This document shows, in pieces, positions 57,562-64,000 of a stretch of 64,000 nt of DNA (its first letter is position 1; every line of letters begins with the position of its first letter). The DNA comes from Hymenoscyphus infarciens (lineage: Eukaryota; Ascomycota; Leotiomycetes; Helotiales; Helotiaceae). The notes under the pieces are model-generated. The model did not search any database and was not told the DNA's origin. It saw only the letters and a list, made by a program, of their open reading frames with translations. The position numbers were made by a program, and so were the translations under genes. Location: assembly GCA_001414345.1 (NCBI GenBank), contig LLCB01000006.1:248001-312000 (forward strand). The letters run 5' to 3'.

Positions 57562-58404
57562 TTACCGGGCACTTTCCCAGAGCCTTTCAACCGCTAGCCA
57601 ATATCTAGTAGGATCAAAAACCATATGAGCGGCATGGCCAGACCCCGTGTACTTTTCCGCTTCGACTTTATAACCTTTCCCCTTCGCGTCTTCGATGTGA
57701 TCCTCGACATCAGTCCACTCAACCATATCATCCTTTTCGCTGTAGATATACATTCGAGGGGTATCCACATTGAAGTTCGTGGCGTCATTGAGATCCATCC
57801 TCAATTTATCAATCACATTGGGTCCGGCTCGAAGGACATCGGAAAGCCGCCACAGGACCAATAATATCCGAAATAAGAACACTCCAATGAACCGCAGAAT
57901 GATATTCTTGGGCATACCAACTGCAAAAGCACGAACCGTAGCTTCGTGTCTTGCCCGCCCTGGAGTGCTATCCAATATCATCCCGCTCACGGGTAGGACC
58001 TTGCCCATCTTCTCTCGATATGCATTGGCCATCAAACTGCTTGTGAATCCGCCCCCATTTGAGAAGAAATGTAGGAGCACCTTCGCATGTGGATCCGCAG
58101 AGAGGGAGTATAGGACTTCGAGGGCAGGCTTGATACGTTGGAGGTTGGATGCTTTGCTGCGGATTATGGTATCGAGCGAGTTCGTGGTGATGACGAGGAT
58201 TCGAGATGAGGGGTAGAGTTTCTCGTATTTTCCGGCGTATTTGGAGAGATGTCTTGGTGATGCATCCATCCACCCGGCGAGTAGAATTAGATCTGGTTCA
58301 TGGTTGGAGATTGCCTTTGAGGAGGCTGGTGTATCGTCGGGCTGGTGAAGATAAACGGATTGATTGAGTCGCACGAAGTGATCAAGTCCTGTGGAGCGTG
58401 GCAT
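57562..58404 (-). CDS. DUF829 / TMEM53-like alpha/beta-hydrolase-fold protein
   Basis: A single exon of 280 aa. The order of elements fits DUF829: a first strand with ILLAGWMDASPRHLSKY, then YPSSRILVITTN, the nucleophile-elbow-like LLHFFSNGGG, PVSGMILDSTPGR, a membrane-like helix (IILRFIGVFLFRILLVLW), then PRMYIYSEKDDMVEW and a late His in YTGSGHAAHM. The Ser, Asp and His could form a hydrolase triad (about residues 115, 222 and 258 by position in the fold), but activity is unproven for most members. Relatives include animal TMEM53 and the fungal PaxU-like proteins. No biosynthetic cluster is seen around it, so a general role is more likely than secondary metabolism. Confidence 0.85.
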   Translation of the reverse strand: MPRSTGLDHFVRLNQSVYLHQPDDTPASSKAISNHEPDLILLAGWMDASPRHLSKYAGKYEKLYPSSRILVITTNSLDTIIRSKASNLQRIKPALEVLYSLSADPHAKVLLHFFSNGGGFTSSLMANAYREKMGKVLPVSGMILDSTPGRARHEATVRAFAVGMPKNIILRFIGVFLFRILLVLWRLSDVLRAGPNVIDKLRMDLNDATNFNVDTPRMYIYSEKDDMVEWTDVEDHIEDAKGKGYKVEAEKYTGSGHAAHMVFDPTRYWLAVERLWESAR

Positions 58405-59326
58405 TTTGGTCCCGAATTGATTACTTACTTGTGGTGGTAGAATATTGGAGAGCTTACAAAATGATTTCTCAACCTTACTTTTAAGGTTGCAGTCAGGTCA
58501 GCTGCTGGAATACTAGTAAACCACCTCAACATAGCAACATCACCTGCAACAATTTATCAAATGAGTCTGCCTCCACATTTGGGCATGGTATGCAAGAAGG
58601 CGCCTTCAAAATATCCCATACCACTTTTAAGCTAACGAAACACAATTAGGGGCCTTGTCTCTGTGTTGCGAGCTTGCGTCGAAGCCCCTCGCGACCTCAA
58701 AAATTCAGCTTTATGTCTGTACCTCGGGATATGGAAATGTACTGGAAAGCTGTGCTACAATGGGGCTTCCATCTGAAAGATTGGCCGAGTGCTCTAGATT
58801 TGCTCTTCTTTGCCCTATTGTTTTGTTGTCTTTCATTTGTATCGTCTTACAAGCCACGAGGCTGCATTCGTTTATTCATCAATCTCATTTCTTCAGTCTC
58901 CTCTAATTGCATATTGCCATATCTCTTAGAGCTCTGTTCGATTTTTCTTTGTCGCTCATCTGCAAAACACAGCAAGCTCCGGATTCAGAGATGCATTTAC
59001 CGCTTTTGCGCGAACCAACAAAGAAGACCCACGAGTGAAATTCCGCAAACAATTAAAGGATTTCCGATTCCGATCATGCGTTCTATTTACACAAAGATCA
59101 ATGCAGTCAATTTCACGCTTTAACAATCATACAAAAAAATCTTTTTATCCGTTTGCGACCCTCCTACTTTTCTTTCTCGCAACCCCTTCATTTCATTTCC
59201 AATAAGCCGAGTTGCTTCAACTCTGTCTCTCAATTGGTAAACCATACTACGACAACGACCCGAACGAAGGGAGACAACCCGACAGCATCTAGTCGACCTT
59301 CGACCAACAACCGGTCATCCGCAAAG
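58405..59326. other. intergenic and leader of the coiled-coil gene
   Basis: No gene is supported. Plus frames at 58655-58906 and 58674-59123 overlap each other in different phases. The coiled-coil frame is open back to 59153, but the first ATG is at 59327, so the stretch before it is probably untranslated. Confidence 0.5.
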
Positions 59327-62300
59327 ATGCCACCAAAGAGGGCCAGAACCCCTAGCTTCGACTACAAAACAGCCGACCTGAAGGATATAAGAAGAGAATA
59401 CGAGCGGCTTCAAAAACTCCTCGGAATAAAGGATGCAGAACTCGAAGAACTTAGGCCAAATGCCCTTCCGCCTTCACAATTACGAGATGCAATACAAACC
59501 CGCATCTCCGATGCGGAACAGCGGCAGAATGACGCCTTAGCACAGATCAACGCACTAATTCCGGAAGAACTTCAGAAAGAGATATCGCCTCTTATCGCTC
59601 AACTGAAAGGAGCATCTCAAACGGCGATCGATGCCAAAGATAGGCTCGTAGAATATGAGCGAAAACGTGCCGCCAGGCATAGGACCCGCGCCAAGCAGCT
59701 CAGAGGCATGCGTAATTCCTTCATCGGAGAATGGTATGGTGGCATCGAACGTGAAAAGAAATATTCCAAGGAGATATACGACTTAAGGGCTCGTGTCCCT
59801 GATTCTCATATTCCTGGCCCTCAAAGCATTAGACAAGAGGGAGAGGATTATGGGAAGCTAAAAGCGGACGTGGAGACTGCTCGAAATCGACTGTCGAATT
59901 TCTACGATCGCCTTACCACGGGGTTAGATCCATATGATATCGACGACTATGACGATGACTATGAAGATGCGGAGGATTTCCAGTCCTTGAGCCAGAAAAT
60001 ACTACCTACGATGGAAGGTTATGAGCTTGCTCAAATCATCACACGTATAGAGGAACAAGTCAATACTGTTGAACTTCAAAAGTCAGAGAACCGGGACAAA
60101 GATCAACAAATCAAAGCTCTTCAAGAGAGTCGACAAGTATTGCTTAATCAAATCAAGCAAGCCCAAGGTGATGCAAAGGATTTACAACGTCAACTAAAAG
60201 ACTTTCAACGAAATCCTCTTTACATCGCTACCTACAATGATGGTGACGAAAAAGAGGTCAGCGAAATCATGGAGAAGCTCGATTCCAGAAAAGGCCAGAT
60301 CAGTGGGGAAGAGCAAAGACTTCTCGACATCTGCAAGGCTAAGATCAAAGAGATTGATGGTGTCTGGAGGAAATACTTGGCGAAAAAGAAAGAAATGCAG
60401 ACTTTGACAGAAAATTTTGAAACATTCAAAGCTAGCGTCGGTTCACTCGAAAGAGAACTCCAAAGGGAGAGGACTGGACGCCGTTCTTGGAAGAAGAAAG
60501 CCAATCAACTCGAAGCGCAACTCGCAGAGCAACCTTCAGAAAAAGACGCCCCTAAAAAGAAGAAGGCCCAGGAAGTTGATAACTCTCAGGACAAAGCACG
60601 AACGGCAGAACTCGAGAAACAAAGAAGAGCAGATTTGGTCGCAGCCCAGAAAAAGCTAGAGAAATGTGAGGAGAATTATAAATATGTAGTAAATAGTTAC
60701 CAAGACTTCCGCGACCAAGTCAAAACCAGCGGGATGACACCAGACGAGCAAGCAAAGAAAATCGCTGACCTGAAGAAAAGGATATCAGAATTGGACGCAC
60801 GCAACACAGAGTTAAGCAACGAATTGGACAAGGCTAAAGCTAAACTTACCGCCGGAGACGAGCCACAAGAGAACGTTGTTGCTCTGAATAACAGGATAGC
60901 GGTTTTGACCACACGCAACGCTGAGTTAGGCGCGGAACTGGAAAATGCTCAATCTACGATTAAAAGCTTGCGGAGGAGAGAAACCGAATTGAAAGAGAAA
61001 GCCAGAGAACTTTCGAAAGACCAACCGTCGCTTGGAAACAATCCCAAAAAAGATCTTTGCGAGAAGGAGAGGGATAGGATCCTTGAACTCGAGCGATTAC
61101 TAGAGGAGGCGGAGAAGAAAGAGCTCGGCAAGGCTTCCGATGACCAGCGCAAGGAGAAGGAGAGGGATAGAATCCTTGAACTCGAGCGATTACTGGAGGA
61201 AGCGGAGAAGAAAAAGCTCGGCAAGGCTTCCGATGACCAGCGCAAGGAGGAGAAGGAGAGAATCATTGAACTCGAGAAAGAGCTGCAGAAAGCCAAGGAG
61301 AGAATGCGTGAACTCAAAAAAGAGCTGGGTGAGGCGAAGGGGAGAATCCAAGACTCAAAGAAAGAAACCAGTGACCGCGCAAAGGAAGTTTCCGCCTTGG
61401 TGTCTGGCGGCAAGGAAGTCTCCCAGATCGAGGAAATCAAACGTCTCAAGGAAGAAATTGCGACCCTAACGCGCCGAGCCCAAGGCGTAGAAGATGAAAA
61501 AGCTGACTTGGCTGAAGAAGTGGAGCAGCACACGGGGAGGATAGAGTCTCTCCAGCTGGCACTGTCAGGTTTCACCAAAGACGGTTACGAGGAGGTGGCG
61601 AAACCACTCAAGGGTCAACTCCAGCAGAAATTAGAAGAACGTGAAAAGGCTCTTGCCCAATGTAACAAAGATTTTAATGATCTCAAGAAAAAATTGGCTG
61701 TCAAAACGGCCGAGTTTGATGAGATCGCAAGAGAACTAGCCACGAGCGCACCTAAAAAGGGTAAAATTGATTGCAAAGCGGAGAGAAAGAAGATTCGCAT
61801 CCTGCGCAAGAGACTCAATCTCCTTGAGCAAGACGAGGATCAACTCAGGGATGCTCTCGGATCATACAGCTCGATCTTTAAGAATAAAGATAAGCATCCA
61901 GACGGGGAGATCCTCAAGAAACTTCGAGCCGTCTGGAAAGATCACGCAGCCCTTCTCAGCAGTATCAGCATGAATAAGACATATAATAGCAAATCTGTGT
62001 CTTCTTCCTCTGGTGAACATAGCCCCTCGGAGGGTTCTGGCAAGGACAAGCCAAAGTCGCCATCTCAGCTCGCTGCAAAACAGAAGGAAATTGCTGAACT
62101 CGAGAAAAAACTCGAGGAATGCTTGAAGGGCAAACCCAAGAACGATGGACTCCAGGAGGAGCTCGCGCAAACCAAAAGAAGTCTCAAAATATCCCGAGAG
62201 ACCGTAGGAGGACTTACGGTGCAACTTAACGAATTAAAGAGCAATGCTTTCGCTGCAAACATTCCTACTAAGACACGAAATAAGGAGGCCGAGAAGAGAA

Positions 62301-63935
62301 TTGCAAGCCTGGAAAAAGAACTTGCAGCAGCTAAAGCAAAGCTTACTGACGGCGCAGAGATTACTACCAATACCCTCAATCGGGAAATCGTTCGGCGTAG
62401 GGAGGCGGAAACTAAACTTGACAGAGCTGTAGAGACGCGCGATGCTAACATTGAGAGGTTGGAAGCGAAGGTCAAGGAAGCTGAACTCGAGCGCGACAGA
62501 TTTGCAGCAGAGCGTGACGAGGCAAGAGATAAATATGTAAATGATGGGGTTGAGCAGCTGAAAGCAAAATATAAGAGAATTAAAATCGAGCGTGACGATC
62601 TGAAGAAGAAGAAGGAAGCAAAGGGTGGATCTTCTAACAGCGATAAAACGGAGCTGGAAGCAGAAATCAAGATACTTAACGAGAAACTCCAATCACAAAG
62701 AGACAATTACGAGAAAATACAAGATGGCCTGAAAGATGAGCTAGAAAGATGGGAGGCACAGCGTCTAAAGTATGAGCATGACAAGGCGAAAAAGAGGCTG
62801 GAAGAGGATCTCAAGAAGTGCAGAGCCGATTTGACAAAGAAATCTGCGGAGTTCCCAACAAACGACGATGAACTGGACAAATTGAGAGATGAGCTAAAGA
62901 AGTTGGGCGACGAGCGGGACGAGTTCAAAGCGCAGCGGGACGAATTTGAAACAGAGCGTAATCAGGCGAGGCAAGAATATAACAAGATGGCACCAAAGCT
63001 TGCGAGATATAGAACCGAGCGAGACGAATTGAAGAAGCAGCAGAAGGACAACCCAAACAGCCCCAAACAAAGCACCAAAGAACTTCAGAAACTCAACGAA
63101 AAGAACGCGAAGCTGCAAGCTGATCTCGAAAAATGCAGAGCTACTTCCGACAAGTTGAAAGAGACCGCCAATGGTCTCAGGCAAGTTTTGGCCAGCGACA
63201 AGCAGGGAATTAAAGCAGAAGTTGTGGCCCTCAGAAAGCATCGTGACGCAATGCAAAAAGAGATCGTTGGCCCATTGAAGGAACAGGTGGCCACTCTCAT
63301 AGAGCAGGTTGCGGCTGCTTCTGGTATTGAGCCTGCGGATCTTCTGGAGCGCGCCATGGACAATTATCCAATAGAGCCTGATAACTATCCTGATGAAGAT
63401 GTTAAGGACTTCAGAACTCGTGAAGAATTGGTACATATGAGGGCTTACGTGCAGCAAATGGGACAGGAGATTGATTTTTTGCTTCAAAATGAATTAATTC
63501 TGAACCCTGAGGTAGAGACCAGGGGATTGGAGGGTGAGGGTGAGGATGAGGATGAGGGTGAGAGTGAAGGTGAAGGTAAGAGTAAAATGCTATCCAGGAG
63601 GCAACGGAACTGACTTCGATCCAGACAAACCCGAAGACGAGGAAGAACCAGTAGCACCACCAGTTACACCAGTGGCACCACCCAAGAAACAAAAGAACAA
63701 ACGTCCAGATCCAGTGACCCCCAACTCGGCTGAGACGAAAGAACTCGAGAAGTCCGGCAGGGGTAAACGTAGACACACACAACCTGAAAGGTACTCGCCA
63801 ACCAATTACACGACAACGAATACCCGTAGCCAAGCTTCTGGTTCTTTAACAAAGGTGGCACGCAAGCGGACGAATAAAACGACTGCGCCGTCTAACCCTC
63901 CGCCCAAGAAGAGGAGGATTTCGAAAGATGAATGA
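59327..63935 (+). CDS. Very long coiled-coil protein with basic nuclear-type C-terminus
   Basis: Two exons, 59327-63533 and 63598-63935 (1514 aa). The first ATG of the long frame, MPPKRARTPSFDY, is used. From about residue 20 to 1370 the protein is almost entirely heptad-like coiled coil rich in Glu, Lys, Leu, Arg and Asp, with an acidic patch near 205-220 (DDYDDDYEDAED) and a Ser-rich break near 890. A 31-residue unit is repeated in tandem (see repeat). The C-terminal exon is Pro-rich then basic, with NLS-like RGKRRHTQPER and PPPKKRRISKDE. The family is not recognised; the plan resembles structural or tethering proteins (myosin-tail, Uso1 or nuclear-scaffold like). If the 64-bp intron is retained, the protein ends at 63613 with an acidic tail and lacks the basic exon. 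Confidence 0.85.
61061..61246 (+). repeat. 93-bp tandem duplication in coiled-coil gene (31-aa unit)
   Basis: Two near-identical 93-bp copies (61061-61153 and 61154-61246) encode EKERDRILELERLLEEAEKK plus 11 more residues, differing at few positions. A more diverged third unit follows. The period keeps the frame but is not a multiple of seven residues. Confidence 0.9.
63534..63597 (+). other. 64-bp intron made of GGTGAG-like repeats
   Basis: The proposed intron opens GTGAGG and ends CTATCCAG, and is built largely of GGTGAG/GATGAG units. Splicing joins GLEG to GNGTDFDPDKPEDEEE in frame. Read through, it codes an acidic repeat tail and meets a stop at 63613. Several GTGAG and GTAAG words offer competing donors. 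Confidence 0.7.
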
Positions 63936-64000
63936 GGAAATTTTCTTTTGATACAATGGAGTTGGGCGTAAATTATGGGTTCTTGATTTTAATGTAGATT

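Noticed and set aside
58775..58830. Possible tRNA-Leu/Ser start (GATTGGCCGAGTGCTCTAG)
   Set aside because: No matching B box, anticodon arm or acceptor stem follows.
60949..61578. 209-aa minus-strand frame in the coiled-coil gene
   Set aside because: Ser/Leu-rich mirror of Glu/Lys-rich coding sequence; a known artefact of GAG/AAG-rich genes.
1..64000. CRISPR arrays, operons and ribosome-binding sites
   Set aside because: Introns, gene families and codon layout are eukaryotic; no regularly spaced repeats of CRISPR type were seen.

Overview
The window reads as nuclear DNA of a filamentous ascomycete, most likely a Leotiomycete (the lineage is inference). Genes carry short introns of about 45-120 bp (a few near 210) with GT-AG borders and CTAAC-like branch sites. 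The gene set is fungal: PacC, a HeLo-domain protein, HET and CBM1 domains, DUF3602 and a Gtt1-type GST. Gene-poor AT-rich blocks show C-to-T / G-to-A differences between repeat copies, as expected from repeat-induced point mutation (RIP).

Layout. 1-2600: AT-rich block with a 762-bp hAT-type element (8-bp target duplication) and a 402-bp TA-flanked element. 3.7-9.3 kb: GPI-anchored surface protein, 25S rRNA m5C methyltransferase (Rcm1/NSUN5) and a small unknown gene. 9.7-16.1 kb: a divergent pair, a HeLo-domain pseudokinase (layout like MLKL) and an ankyrin-repeat protein kinase. 16.9-27 kb: SDR, CBM1 protein, Prp18, SAP18 with an RGG tail, a four-exon 75-aa complex I-like subunit, GST and a DUF3602 protein. 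27-31.6 kb: mostly gene-free, with a nested palindromic MITE. 31.7-39 kb: C2H2 regulator, multi-pass membrane protein and an ING-family PHD protein. 39-46 kb: decayed island with a second TA-flanked element, a membrane-protein gene split by a 461-bp hAT MITE, a HET-domain relic ending at a perfect palindrome, and other remnants. 46-49 kb: pacC with eleven GCCAAG sites in its first intron and upstream region. 51-57 kb: cytochrome P450 pseudogene, MJ1316/DUF504 RNA-end-recognition protein and a fragmented surface-protein gene. 57.5-64 kb: DUF829 hydrolase-like protein and a very long coiled-coil nuclear-type protein.

How the genes relate. Most are independent housekeeping or regulatory genes, often in divergent pairs with about 300-400 bp between starts (Prp18/SAP18, complex I subunit/GST, HeLo/kinase). 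The strongest system-level candidate is the HeLo-pseudokinase / Ank-kinase pair, whose domains suggest a regulated membrane-targeting cell-death module. The strongest regulatory candidate is PacC autoregulation. The best-resolved mobile-element event is the hAT MITE at 41681-42141: removing it with one target duplication rejoins the host reading frame. No tRNA, rRNA or CRISPR was found. Multi-exon coordinates span from start codon to stop codon; exon borders are in the evidence, and the exon sums were checked to be divisible by three.
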